DNA of 64,000 nt, taken from the NCBI GenBank assembly GCA_963742715.1, contig CAVUMR010000002.1, positions 2,852,001 through 2,916,000 on the forward strand, written 5' to 3'. The notes under the pieces were generated by a model. It was not told the origin of the DNA. It made no database searches and was given only the letters and a program-made list of their open reading frames with translations. The DNA comes from CAVUMR01 sp963742715. Lineage in GTDB: Bacteria > Actinomycetota > Actinomycetes > Mycobacteriales > Micromonosporaceae. Both the position numbers and the translations under genes were made by a program. Positions 9,129-17,667 of this stretch are shown in pieces (within the stretch, counting starts at the first letter, position 1; every line of letters begins with the position of its first letter).

Positions 9129-9314
9129 ATGAGGACATTCCGCCGGATCGGCTCCTCGATCATGGAAACGCTGCTCCCGACGGCGCGCGCCCAGGCTTGC
9201 ACCCCGGGCTACTGCGACCACGCGAAGAACCGCTGCTGCAAGATGTGTACCGGCGGCGTGAAGATCTGCGCCTCGAGGGGTTCCGGCTGCGCCGACAACT
9301 GCTTCGGCTTCTGA
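9129..9314 (+). CDS. Eight-cysteine secreted peptide A, precursor
   Basis: 61 residues. The leader of 23 residues is basic at the start and only weakly hydrophobic (RRIGSSIMETLLPTARAQA), ending in an AxA signal-peptidase site directly before the first cysteine. The remaining 38 residues contain eight cysteines at 24, 29, 36, 37, 40, 47, 54 and 58, enough for four disulfides, plus several lysines and glycines. I do not recognise the family; knottin- or defensin-like folds have similar density. It is nearly identical to peptide B, including the entire core of the leader. Ribosome site GGAAGGG, eight bases before ATG. It is followed by a strong hairpin that would limit read-through. Confidence 0.85.
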   Translation: MRTFRRIGSSIMETLLPTARAQACTPGYCDHAKNRCCKMCTGGVKICASRGSGCADNCFGF

Positions 9315-9362
9315 GCCACCCGCACCGCATCGCCCGCGGAACCGCGGCAACCACTGAGTAGC

Positions 9363-9396
9363 CGCGTCGGGTCGGGCCGCGGTCCGGCCCGACGCG
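9363..9396 (+). terminator. Hairpin after peptide A (attenuator or terminator)
   Basis: Arms CGCGTCGGGTCGGGCC and GGTCCGGCCCGACGCG form a 16-bp stem with two G-T pairs and a very short GC loop. There is no T run. The same core (GGGTCGGRCC ... GGTCCGRCCCG) recurs after peptides B and C, so this is a conserved element, probably a partial terminator or RNA stabiliser that keeps peptide mRNA in excess over downstream genes. Confidence 0.7.
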
Positions 9397-9413
9397 TTCC
9401 GCCAGGCAGAGCA

Positions 9414-9450
9414 TCCTGACCGGCCCCTGGGCCCGCGGGACGCCTGCTCC
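9414..9450 (+). promoter_or_regulatory. Conserved upstream block of peptide B
   Basis: TCCTGACCGG (9414-9423), 18 bases, then GCCTGCTCC (9442-9450), ending 33 bases before the GTG start. It matches the blocks before peptides A and C in sequence and spacing, while the surrounding bases differ, which implies selection. It lies just after the peptide A hairpin, so peptide B may have its own promoter. Confidence 0.6.
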
Positions 9451-9483
9451 CCACCTGACTTCGTACCGGGAAAGGGACCTTAC

Positions 9484-9669
9484 GTGATCAGAATTCGCCG
9501 GCTCGGCTCCTCGATCATGGAAACGCTGCTCCCGACGGCCCGCGCCCAGGCCTGCACCCCGCCCTACTGCGACCACACGAACAACCGCTGCTGCAAGATG
9601 TGCACCGGCGGCGTGAAGATGTGCGCGCCGAAGAACTCCGGCTGCACCAACAGCTGCCGCGGCTACTGA
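9484..9669 (+). CDS. Eight-cysteine secreted peptide B, precursor
   Basis: 61 residues, a tandem paralog of peptide A. Residues 8-26 are identical to A (GSSIMETLLPTARAQACTP). The eight cysteines fall at the same positions (24, 29, 36, 37, 40, 47, 54, 58), while the loops between them vary (TNN for AKN; APKN for ASRG; C-terminus RGY for FGF). Constant leader and framework with variable loops is what is seen in families of secreted effectors or modified peptides. GTG start with GGGAAAGGG seven bases upstream. No tryptophan is present, so it cannot be a tryptophan-tryptophylquinone subunit. Followed by a hairpin and the thioredoxin gene. Confidence 0.85.
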   Translation: MIRIRRLGSSIMETLLPTARAQACTPPYCDHTNNRCCKMCTGGVKMCAPKNSGCTNSCRGY

Positions 9670-9709
9670 CGGCCGGTCAGTAGGGCGGAACGGAACCGCC
9701 ACCTGAGTA

Positions 9710-9739
9710 GTCGGGTCGGGCCGCATGGTCCGACCCGAC
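9710..9739 (+). terminator. Hairpin between peptide B and the thioredoxin gene
   Basis: Arms GTCGGGTCGGGCC and GGTCCGACCCGAC, loop GCAT: a 13-bp stem with one G-T pair. It ends five bases before the ribosome site of the thioredoxin-like gene. Relative to the copies after peptides A and C the stem is kept by paired changes, so the structure rather than the exact sequence seems to matter. Confidence 0.7.
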
Positions 9740-9759
9740 GTTCCGGAGGGAGACCGGTC

Positions 9760-10305
9760 ATCGTCATCCTGTCGATCGCCGCCGCGTTCGTCGCGCTGGT
9801 AGCGCTTGCCGCCTTCGGGCTGGTCCTCGTGCTCGCGCGGAGGCTCCGCGACGTCACCGAGCGGATGAACGTATTCCTGCCCCGGCTGGACGGCGGCCTG
9901 CCTCCCAGCGGCAGACCGCTCCCGAGTTTCGCCGGGACCTCGGTCGACGGCGTTCCGGTCAGCGAAGACGACTTCTCCGGCGCCGATCGCATCCTCGCCC
10001 TGCTGACCACCGACTGCGGCGCCTGCCGCGACCAGGTCCCGGTGCTCCGCGACCTCGACCGGGGCGAGTCGCCGCAGCCGATCGTCGTGGTCATCGGACC
10101 GGACGACGCCCGCAAGGACATGGTTTCCGCACTGTCCGGACGCGCCGTGGTGGTCGAGGAGAATGGCGGCGGGCCGATCGCCGGCAGCTTCGGCATCCAG
10201 GACTTCCCCGCGCTGATCATGGCCGGCAACGGTGTGGTCACGGCCGCGGGAAACAGCCTGTCCGGTGTACTGGCCTCGGCCGGAGAGCCGGTCCACCCGA
10301 AATAG
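9760..10305 (+). CDS. MauD/TlpA-like membrane-anchored thioredoxin, copy 1 (ATC start)
   Basis: About 181 residues: an N-terminal membrane helix (residues 2-25), then a thioredoxin-fold domain with the redox motif DCGAC and the cis-proline loop IQDFPALI. It resembles MauD, the partner of MauE. No ATG, GTG or TTG allows the membrane helix to be translated: the first is GTG 9829, which would remove it. An ATC at 9760 follows GGAGGGAG by seven bases, and the paralog at 18916 has the same ribosome site, spacing and ATC. I therefore place the start at ATC. Likely role: oxidising or isomerising disulfides of peptides A and B outside the membrane. Confidence 0.8.
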   Translation: MVILSIAAAFVALVALAAFGLVLVLARRLRDVTERMNVFLPRLDGGLPPSGRPLPSFAGTSVDGVPVSEDDFSGADRILALLTTDCGACRDQVPVLRDLDRGESPQPIVVVIGPDDARKDMVSALSGRAVVVEENGGGPIAGSFGIQDFPALIMAGNGVVTAAGNSLSGVLASAGEPVHPK

Positions 10306-10931
10306 CGGTCGCACCGTACCGGCGGGCGACACCGGACGCGTTCCGGGTCGTCCAGCCGACATTCGGAACTCTATTGATCACCGCACGGCGTCGTACCGAT
10401 CCGCACGCCACTGCCGCCTCTTACCGCAGGTACCGAATGCCGCCTTTCGCGGCCGGTGCGCTGCCACTTTCACGGCCAACGGGGCGCTGTCGATTTCCGG
10501 ACAGGCAACCGCTTCCGCGGGAAGCCGGCGAATATCGTCCGGCCGCATTCCGGCGTAGCGGGCGGCGCGTCGACGGATCGGTGCACCCCCGCGAAAACTC
10601 GACCGGTTACGTCTCTGACCAGCGACAACGGTCGGCTGACCGATCCGGTCGACTGACCGGGCAGCCGCCGGCACCGGGTCCGCGCGGACACCGCGCCGAC
10701 CACGCGCGCCCCGCGGAATCCGGCCCACCGCACTGTTCGACGGAATAACTACATTGCGTGCCCCGCTTTCGGCGTAAAGTCACGGCCCATCCGGCAAACG
10801 CATCCAGGGCGCCGGACACCCTCGAACAGACGCCGATAACCCGAGCACTGACCATTCCGCTCGTGCCCGGCGAATCGACCCAGACCAGATACCAATGCGC
10901 GTCGATTTCCATGGTGCCTGGAGGTTCCGCA
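10306..10931. other. Intergenic region upstream of the flavoenzyme operon
   Basis: 626 bases with no convincing gene; the short open frames here lack codon bias and ribosome sites. It holds a degenerate direct repeat around GGTCGGCTGACCG and GGTCGACTGACCGG (about 10629-10658) and, at its end, GGAGG (10920-10924) for the GMC gene. The promoter of the flavoenzyme operon must be here, but I cannot point to it. Confidence 0.5.
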
Positions 10932-13900
10932 ATGAGTGTGCGCCTTTCATCCCCGATAACGGATATTGACGACCACTACGAGGTCGTCGTGATCGGGTCG
11001 GGGTACGGGGGCGGCATCGCGGCGTCCCGGCTGGCCCGCGCGGGCCGGTCCGTGTGCCTGCTCGAGCGCGGCAAGGAACTGCAGCCCGGGGACTACCCGG
11101 ACAACCCGCTCGAGGTCTCGCACGAGTTCCAGATCGACGCGCCGCGGCACCACACCGGTTCGCGCACAGGCCTGTACGACCTGCGCCTGAACGACGACAT
11201 CGACGTGTTCGTCGGCTGCGGGCTCGGCGGTACCTCGCTGGTGAACGCGAACGTCTCGCTGGAAGCCGACCCGCGGGTCTTCGGCGACACGATCTGGCCG
11301 GCCGAGGTACGGGCCGACGCGGACGGGCTGCTGCAGGCCGGGTACCAGCGGGTGCGTGAGATGCTGCGGCCCGCTCCCCTGCCCGAGCGGTACGACCTGC
11401 ACAAGCTCGACGCGCTCAGCCGGTCGGCCAAGTCGGTCGGCGGGGAGTTCTACCGGCCGCCGATCAACGTCACGTTCGACGACGGCATCAACCACGTCGG
11501 CGTACACCAGCAGGCCTGTTCGATGTGCGGGGACTGCGTCGCGGGCTGCAACCAGGGCGCGAAGAACACGGTCCTGATGAACTACCTGCCGGACGCGCAC
11601 AACCACGGCGCCAAGATCTTCACGAAGGTGTCGGCCCGGTCGGTGCAACGGCAGAACGGCCGCTGGCTGGTGCACTACCAGCTGCTCGACACCGGCCGGG
11701 AGCGGTTCGACGCGCCCGAGGCGACGGTCTCGGCCGACCTGGTCGTGATCGCGGCCGGCACGCTCGGCTCGACCGAGCTGCTGCTCCGGTCGCGGGAGCG
11801 CGGCCTGCCGCTGTCCACGCTGCTGGGCAGGCGGTTCTCCGGCAACGCCGACGTACTGGCGTTCGGCTACAACGGCGAGACCGAGATCGACGGCATCGGC
11901 CGGGGCGGTTCGTACGCCGACCATGACGAGCCGGTCGGCCCCACCATCACCGGCGTCATCGACACCCGCGCGCAGGGCGAGTTCGCCGACGGCGTCGTGA
12001 TCGAGGAAGGCGCGCTGCCCAGTGGCATCGCCGCGCTGCTGCCGAGGATCTTCGCCACCGTGTCCCGGCTGGAAGGCGTGGACATCGACGGCCCGATGGA
12101 CCTCGTCGCCGAGGCCCGCCGCGAGCTGGAGAGCCTGGTCCGCGGCCCGTACCAGGGAGCGACCCGCAACACCCAGACCTACCTGGTGATGGGGCACGAC
12201 GACGGGGACGGCGAGCTGGTCCTGGAGCACGACCGGTTGCGTACCCGCTGGTCGGGCGTTGGCCGCAAGCCGATCTTCAACGCCATCGACATGCTGCTGC
12301 GCAGCGCCTCGATCCCGCTCGGCGCCACGTACCTGCGGGACCCGATCTGGAACCAGTTGCTCGGCACCAAGCTCGTCTCGGTACACCCGCTGGGCGGCTG
12401 CCCGATGGGAGCCGACGCCGACGACGGGGTGGTCAACCACAAGGGCCAGGTGTTCGCCGGTACCGCCGGGACCGAGGTGTACGAGGGGCTGTACGTCGCC
12501 GACGGCTCGGTGATTCCGCGTTCGCTCGGGTTGAACCCGCTGCTCACGATCTCGGCGCTGGCCGAGCGCACCTGCGCGCTGCTGGCCGCCGACCGCGGCT
12601 GGACGATCGACTACGCGCTGCCGTCGGCGCCGATCGCACCGGCCGCGCAGGCCAAGCCGGGCATCGAGTTCACCGAGACCATGCGCGGGTACATCGCCGC
12701 CAGCCCGACCGACGACTACCAGGCGGCCGCCGAGGCGGGTCGACTGGGCAACTCGCCGTTCGAGTTCACCCTCACGATCGTCTCCGACGACGTGGACCGG
12801 ATGATCACCGATCCGGCGCACGAGGCGCGGATGGTCGGCACGGTCCGGGCACCGATGCTGTCGCCGGACCCGATCACCGCGAACCGCGGCGTGTTCAACC
12901 TGTTCGTGGCCGACCCGGAACACCCCGACACCAAGCTGATGCGGTACCGGATGGCGCTGACCACCGAGGCCGGGGAGCGGTACCTGTTCACCGGGTTCAA
13001 GACGATCCGGGACGACCGCGGTCTCGACCAGTGGCCGGACACCACCACGCTGTACGTCACGGTGTACGCCGGTGACGACGAGAGCGGCGACGTCGTGGCG
13101 CGCGGCATCCTGCGCATCGCGCCGGACGACTTCGTCAAGCAGCTCAAGACGATGCGGGCCACCAACGCCGGCAGCGCCGTCGAGCGGCTGAACGCCACCG
13201 CGCGGTTCGGCCAGTACTTCGCCGGGGTGCTGTACGAGGTGTACGGCGGCGTGTTCGCCGAGCCGGTCCTGTTCCACCGGGACGCACCGCCGCGCAAGAA
13301 GCGGCCGCTGCGGGTGCCCGCGCCGCAGCTGCATCCGTTCCGTACCGCCGACGGGGTCGACCTGCTCCTGACCCGCTATCACGCCGGCGACAAGGGCCCG
13401 GTGCTGGTCAGCCACGGGCTCGGGGTGTCGAGCCGGATCTTCACGATCGACACGATCGAGACCAACCTGCTCGAGTACCTGTGCGCGCACGGGTTCGACG
13501 TGTGGCTGCTGGACTTCCGGGCCAGCATCGATCTGCCCGCGTCGGCCGCCCAGTTCTCCGGCGACGACGTCGCGACGTACGACTATCCGGCCGCCGTGGA
13601 CGCGGTACGCCGGCTCACCGGGGCCGAGTCGGTGCAGGTCGTCGCGCACTGCTTCGGCTCGACCACGTTCGTGATGGCGATGCTGGCCGGCCTGCGCGGG
13701 GTACGGTCGGCGATCTGCTCGCAGATCGGTCCGCACGTGGTGGCGTCGACGGCGACCCGGCTCAAGTCCGGACTGCACGTGCCGCAGCTGCTCGACAAGC
13801 TCGGCATCCACTCACTGACCAGTGACGCCGAAAGCGACGAGGGCTGGTGGGAGCGGCTGTACGACCGGGCCCTGCGGTTCTATCCGACCGAGGCCGAGGA

Positions 13901-14330
13901 GCACTGCAACAACGCGGCCTGCCACCGGATCTCGTTCATGTACTCGCTGCTCTACGAGCACGACCAACTCAACCCGGCCACCCACGAGTACGGCCTGCAC
14001 GAGATGTTCGGCGCCGCCAACATGCGGGCTTTCGAACACCTTGCCTCGATGGTACGGGCGGGAAAGGTGGTGAATTTCGACGGCGACGACGTGTACCTTC
14101 CGCACCTCGACCGGATGGCCATTCCGATCACGTTCATCCACGGTGCGGAGAACCAGTGCTTCAAGCCGGAGAGCACCGAGCTGACGTACCAGGCGCTGCG
14201 GGAGCGCAACGGTAGCCGGCTCTACCACCGGTACCTGATTCCCAACTACGGCCACATCGACTGCATCTTCGGCAAGCGCGCCTCCTACGACGTGTACCCG
14301 CTGATCGTGCGGCACCTGGAGTCGCCGTGA
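10932..14330 (+). CDS. GMC (cholesterol-oxidase-like) oxidoreductase fused to alpha/beta hydrolase
   Basis: 1132 residues. The N-terminal 550 residues are a GMC flavoenzyme: FAD motif VVIGSGYGGGIAASRLARAG at about 20-39 and the C-terminal HPLGGCPMG and NPLLTISALAERT boxes. Near residue 195 is a four-cysteine motif (CSMCGDCVAGCNQGAK) seen in related GMC enzymes and suggestive of an Fe-S site. A linker domain follows, then an alpha/beta hydrolase from about residue 800 whose nucleophile elbow is AHCFGST: cysteine replaces the usual serine, as in PHA synthases. ATG 10932 is chosen for GGAGG seven bases upstream; the open frame extends to 10758. The substrate is unknown, perhaps a sterol or other alcohol. 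Its stop overlaps the next gene by four bases. Confidence 0.85.
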   Translation: MSVRLSSPITDIDDHYEVVVIGSGYGGGIAASRLARAGRSVCLLERGKELQPGDYPDNPLEVSHEFQIDAPRHHTGSRTGLYDLRLNDDIDVFVGCGLGGTSLVNANVSLEADPRVFGDTIWPAEVRADADGLLQAGYQRVREMLRPAPLPERYDLHKLDALSRSAKSVGGEFYRPPINVTFDDGINHVGVHQQACSMCGDCVAGCNQGAKNTVLMNYLPDAHNHGAKIFTKVSARSVQRQNGRWLVHYQLLDTGRERFDAPEATVSADLVVIAAGTLGSTELLLRSRERGLPLSTLLGRRFSGNADVLAFGYNGETEIDGIGRGGSYADHDEPVGPTITGVIDTRAQGEFADGVVIEEGALPSGIAALLPRIFATVSRLEGVDIDGPMDLVAEARRELESLVRGPYQGATRNTQTYLVMGHDDGDGELVLEHDRLRTRWSGVGRKPIFNAIDMLLRSASIPLGATYLRDPIWNQLLGTKLVSVHPLGGCPMGADADDGVVNHKGQVFAGTAGTEVYEGLYVADGSVIPRSLGLNPLLTISALAERTCALLAADRGWTIDYALPSAPIAPAAQAKPGIEFTETMRGYIAASPTDDYQAAAEAGRLGNSPFEFTLTIVSDDVDRMITDPAHEARMVGTVRAPMLSPDPITANRGVFNLFVADPEHPDTKLMRYRMALTTEAGERYLFTGFKTIRDDRGLDQWPDTTTLYVTVYAGDDESGDVVARGILRIAPDDFVKQLKTMRATNAGSAVERLNATARFGQYFAGVLYEVYGGVFAEPVLFHRDAPPRKKRPLRVPAPQLHPFRTADGVDLLLTRYHAGDKGPVLVSHGLGVSSRIFTIDTIETNLLEYLCAHGFDVWLLDFRASIDLPASAAQFSGDDVATYDYPAAVDAVRRLTGAESVQVVAHCFGSTTFVMAMLAGLRGVRSAICSQIGPHVVASTATRLKSGLHVPQLLDKLGIHSLTSDAESDEGWWERLYDRALRFYPTEAEEHCNNAACHRISFMYSLLYEHDQLNPATHEYGLHEMFGAANMRAFEHLASMVRAGKVVNFDGDDVYLPHLDRMAIPITFIHGAENQCFKPESTELTYQALRERNGSRLYHRYLIPNYGHIDCIFGKRASYDVYPLIVRHLESP

Positions 14331-15985
14331 GCACCGACATCGCCAGGACGGTCGACGGTGAACTGGAGCGGCTGCGTACCGTCATCGGCGCCGGGTACGT
14401 GCTCACCGCCGCGGCGGAACGGGAAGCGCACGCCAAGGACACCAGCCAGTTCCACCAGCTTCCGCTCGCGGTCATCTACCCCGGTACCGCCGAGCAGGTG
14501 GCCGAGGTGCTGCGGGTCGCGACCGAGTTCGGGCTCGCGGTCTGGCCGTACAGCAAGGGAAAGAACTGGGGCTACGGCGCGCACATGCCGCTCGGCGAGC
14601 ACGCGATCGTGCTGCTGCTGGACCGGATGAACCGGATCCTCGAGGTCAACGAGGAACTCGCCTACGCCGTGATCGAGCCGGGCGTCACCCAGGAGGAGCT
14701 CAACGCGCACCTGCGGTCGACCGGCAGCCGGCTGTGGGCCGACTGCACCGACTCGACGCCGCAGGGCAGCGTGATCGGCAACGCGCTGGAGCGGGGCGTC
14801 GGGTACACCCCGGCCTGGGACCACTTCGGCAACCTGTGCGGGCTCGAGGTGGTACTGCCGACCGGGGAGACCGTGCGCACCGGCGGCGGGCCGCCCGACT
14901 CGCTGAGCTGGCACACGTACAAGTGGGGCACCGGCCCGTACCTGGAAGGGCTGTTCAGCCAGTCCAACTTCGGCATCGTCACCAGGGCCGGGGTGTGGCT
15001 GATGCCGGCGCCGGCGGCGGTGAAGTGCTTCATCTGCGAGGTGGGCGACGACCGGGGCCTGGCGCCGGCCGTGGACGCGATCCGGGAGCTGGCGCTGCGC
15101 GGGGTGCTGCGCAGAAACGTGCACCTGGTCAACGACGTCATGTTCCTCGCCCAGCTCACCCAGTTCCCGTACGACCAGCTCGACGGCGCGACCACACTGT
15201 CTCCGCAGGCCCTGGCCGGGTTGCGGGACCGGTACCGGGTCGCGCCGTGGACTGTGACCGGTGGGCTGTACGGCAGTCACCGGCAGGTGCGGCTGGCCGC
15301 CCGGGAGGTGCGCCGGGCGCTCGGGCGGTACGGCCGGGTGCAGGTGTTCGGGGTGCGCGGCGTGTCGCTGCTCGGCTGGCTCGCGGACCGGTGGCGGTCG
15401 TTCGGCCGGGTACCCGGGCTGACCCGGCTGCTGGCCGCGGTCACGCACGCCTCGGCGGAGAAGCTGGCCCTGATCCCGGCGCTGTTCGACGTGCTGCGCG
15501 GGATTCCCGGCGAGCGGATCGTCACGTTCGCCTACTTCAAGTCCCGGCGGCCGCGGCCGACCTCCGATGTGGATCCGGGGCGGGACGGTGCCGGGCTGAC
15601 CTGGATGGCGGTGGTGTCGCCGCTGACCGGCACGCACACCCGCGCGCTCGCCGACCTGTGCGCGCCGATCTTCGCCCGGCACGGGTTCGACTTCTCCATC
15701 ACGTACATCATGGTCAATCCCCGTACCACCCTCGGGTTGATCGAGCTGTTCTACGACCGGGAAGACCCGGACCAGTGCGCGCGGATGCCCGGGCTGTACG
15801 ACGAGCTCGCGTCGGAGACGCTGGCAGCCGGCTACCAGCAGTACCGCACCAGCGTCTGGTACGGCGAACGCATCCTCGGCGCGTCCGCGGCGCTGCACCG
15901 GATGCTCGACACGATGAAGTCCGCGGTCGATCCGCACGGCATCCTCGCCCCGGGTCGGTACTCCATCGGCCGGCGCCCGTCATGA
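14327..15985 (+). CDS. FAD-linked oxidase of the VAO/4-cresol dehydrogenase type
   Basis: 552 residues. The N-terminal FAD_binding_4 domain shows the usual PGTAEQVAEVLRVATEFGL and YSKGKNWGYG segments and a GNALERGVGYTP phosphate-binding stretch; the C-terminal half fits a vanillyl-alcohol-oxidase/4-cresol-dehydrogenase substrate domain ending in DPHGILAPGRYSIG. Such enzymes oxidise para-substituted phenols or similar alcohols with covalent or tight FAD. The GTG start overlaps the upstream stop (GTGA), so it is translationally coupled to the GMC-hydrolase. The stop likewise overlaps a micro-ORF start (ATGA). Confidence 0.85.
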   Translation: MSTDIARTVDGELERLRTVIGAGYVLTAAAEREAHAKDTSQFHQLPLAVIYPGTAEQVAEVLRVATEFGLAVWPYSKGKNWGYGAHMPLGEHAIVLLLDRMNRILEVNEELAYAVIEPGVTQEELNAHLRSTGSRLWADCTDSTPQGSVIGNALERGVGYTPAWDHFGNLCGLEVVLPTGETVRTGGGPPDSLSWHTYKWGTGPYLEGLFSQSNFGIVTRAGVWLMPAPAAVKCFICEVGDDRGLAPAVDAIRELALRGVLRRNVHLVNDVMFLAQLTQFPYDQLDGATTLSPQALAGLRDRYRVAPWTVTGGLYGSHRQVRLAAREVRRALGRYGRVQVFGVRGVSLLGWLADRWRSFGRVPGLTRLLAAVTHASAEKLALIPALFDVLRGIPGERIVTFAYFKSRRPRPTSDVDPGRDGAGLTWMAVVSPLTGTHTRALADLCAPIFARHGFDFSITYIMVNPRTTLGLIELFYDREDPDQCARMPGLYDELASETLAAGYQQYRTSVWYGERILGASAALHRMLDTMKSAVDPHGILAPGRYSIGRRPS

Positions 15986-16090
15986 GCATCGCGCGGCGGT
16001 CCGTGACGAGCGTCGGAGGGCGGCCGTCATGAGCATCGGACGGCGGTCCGTGACGAGCGTCGGAGGGCGGCCGTCATGAGCACCGAACGG
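15981..16090 (+). repeat. 47-bp tandem duplication creating two coupled 16-codon micro-ORFs
   Basis: A 47-bp unit starts at 15981, 16028 and, partially, 16075. Each unit contains a GGAGGG ribosome site and an ATG. Micro-ORF 1 (15982-16032) encodes MSIARRSVTSVGGRPS and micro-ORF 2 (16029-16079) encodes MSIGRRSVTSVGGRPS. Each begins in the stop of the reading frame before it and ends in the start of the next, by ATGA overlaps, so ribosomes could pass from the oxidase gene through both micro-ORFs to the second GMC gene. It probably arose as a slippage duplication of the junction; whether the peptides have a function is unknown. Confidence 0.85.
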
Positions 16091-17635
16091 TTCGACGCGG
16101 TCATCGTCGGCTCCGGCTTCGGCGGGTCGATCGCCGCGCTCCGGCTCGCCGAGGCCGGCAGGTCGGTGCTGGTACTCGAACGCGGCCGCCGGTACCGGCC
16201 CGGCGAGTTCCCCCGCGACGTGACCGACGTGGACACGCTGCTCTGGGACTATCCGCGGCGACGGAACTCGCGCGGCCTGTACGACCTGCGGTTCTTCTCC
16301 GGCATCGGGGTGGTCGCGGCGAGCGGCGTCGGCGGCGGGTCGCTGATCTACGCGAACATCCACATCCGGCCGGACCCGGTGGTGTTCGACGATCCGCGCT
16401 GGCCGGCGTCGATCACCAGGCAGTCGCTCGATCCGTACTACGACCGGGTGGCCGGGATGCTCGGGGTCAGCCCGGTACCGCTCGACGTGGCGCTGCCGAA
16501 GCGGGACGCCTACCGGGCCATCGCCGACAAGCTCGGCCGCGAGGTGTTCGACCCGGACGAGGCGGTCAGCTGGCGCCAGCCGCCCGGCTCGACCCAGGCC
16601 ACCTGCCAGTTCGTCGCCGAGTGCGAGTTCGGCTGCCAGTTCGGCGCGAAGCGCAGCATGGACCTGACGTACCTCGCCCGCGCCGAGGAACTCGGTGCCG
16701 TCGTCCGTACCGGCGCGCAGGCGCTGTACGTGCGACCGGATCACGACCACGGCTACTCCGTGGTGTACCGCGACCTGTCCGACGGCACCGTCACCGAGGT
16801 GGCCGGGGCGCGGGTCGTACTGTCCGCCGGCACCCTCGGTACCAACGAGTTGCTGCTGCGCAGCAGCGCGGCCGGACTGCTGCCGCGGCTGAGCCCCGCG
16901 CTCGGCCGGGGCTTCTCCGGAAACGGCGACTTCCTCGGCTCGGTACAGAACGCGACTCTCGACCTCGAACCGTGGCGCGGCCCCGACGTGACCTCGGTGA
17001 TCCGGTACTTCGACGAGCAGCCGCACTTCACCATGGCCGCACCGACGTTCAACAAGCCGGTAATGGAGGTACTGGCCTCGCTCGGCCAGACCAACGCCCG
17101 CTGGCTCCGGCCGCTCGCCCCGATCCTGTGGCCCCGACTCGGCGGCCTCCTGCGCTGGGCCATGCGCAAGGGCCTGCTGTCCAAGCCGGCCCGGTTCCCC
17201 GGCGCGCACGCCGGCAACGCCGCCCACCTGACCAACCTGTTCGCGATCGGCCGGGACAACGCCGGCGGTACCGCCCGCCTCAAGCGCGGCAGACTCGACA
17301 TCCGGTGGGCGTACGAGCGGGAGAACAAGCCGCTGATCGCCCGGATGGAAGCCGCGATGGCCGAGGTCGGCGAGGGGTACGGCGGCACCGTCGCGAGCCT
17401 CGTCACCTGGTCGGCGTTCCGCCGGATCATCACCGTGCACCCACTGGGCGGCTGCCGGGTCGCCGACTCCCCCGCCGACGGCGTGGTATCGCCGCAGGGC
17501 CAGGTACACGGCTATCCCGGCCTGTTCGTCGCGGACGGCTCGGTGATTCCCAGCTCGATCGGCTTCCACCCGGTCATGACGATCTCGGCGATGGCCGAAC
17601 GCATCTCCGAAGCCGCGGTCCACAGCTACCCGTAG
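16076..17635 (+). CDS. GMC-family oxidoreductase
   Basis: 519 residues, a complete GMC flavoenzyme similar to cholesterol-oxidase-like dehydrogenases. It has the FAD motif VIVGSGFGGSIAALRLAEAG at residues 8-27, a VAASGVGGGSLIYANIHI segment, a cysteine-containing CEFGCQFGAK stretch, and C-terminal HPLGGCRV and FHPVMTISAMAERI motifs. It is related to the N-terminal half of the upstream fusion protein but lacks a hydrolase. ATG 16076 has GGAGGG eight bases upstream, supplied by the tandem repeat. It is third in a coupled flavoenzyme operon; electron acceptor and substrate are not evident. Confidence 0.87.
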   Translation: MSTERFDAVIVGSGFGGSIAALRLAEAGRSVLVLERGRRYRPGEFPRDVTDVDTLLWDYPRRRNSRGLYDLRFFSGIGVVAASGVGGGSLIYANIHIRPDPVVFDDPRWPASITRQSLDPYYDRVAGMLGVSPVPLDVALPKRDAYRAIADKLGREVFDPDEAVSWRQPPGSTQATCQFVAECEFGCQFGAKRSMDLTYLARAEELGAVVRTGAQALYVRPDHDHGYSVVYRDLSDGTVTEVAGARVVLSAGTLGTNELLLRSSAAGLLPRLSPALGRGFSGNGDFLGSVQNATLDLEPWRGPDVTSVIRYFDEQPHFTMAAPTFNKPVMEVLASLGQTNARWLRPLAPILWPRLGGLLRWAMRKGLLSKPARFPGAHAGNAAHLTNLFAIGRDNAGGTARLKRGRLDIRWAYERENKPLIARMEAAMAEVGEGYGGTVASLVTWSAFRRIITVHPLGGCRVADSPADGVVSPQGQVHGYPGLFVADGSVIPSSIGFHPVMTISAMAERISEAAVHSYP

Positions 17636-17667
17636 GTGGATCGGCGGGGCGGGACCCGGAACGGCTG

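Noticed and set aside
9129..9669. Peptides A/B as methylamine-dehydrogenase light chains
   Set aside because: The MauE/MauD context suggested it, but the light chain is much larger, has twelve cysteines and needs two tryptophans for its cofactor; A and B have no tryptophan.
10306..10931. Small gene at 10374-10748
   Set aside because: Arg/Pro/Ser-rich translation, no ribosome site, no codon bias; judged to be non-coding.
10947..13811. 954-codon minus-strand frame
   Set aside because: Antisense shadow of the GMC-hydrolase gene; low-complexity residues and no ribosome site.
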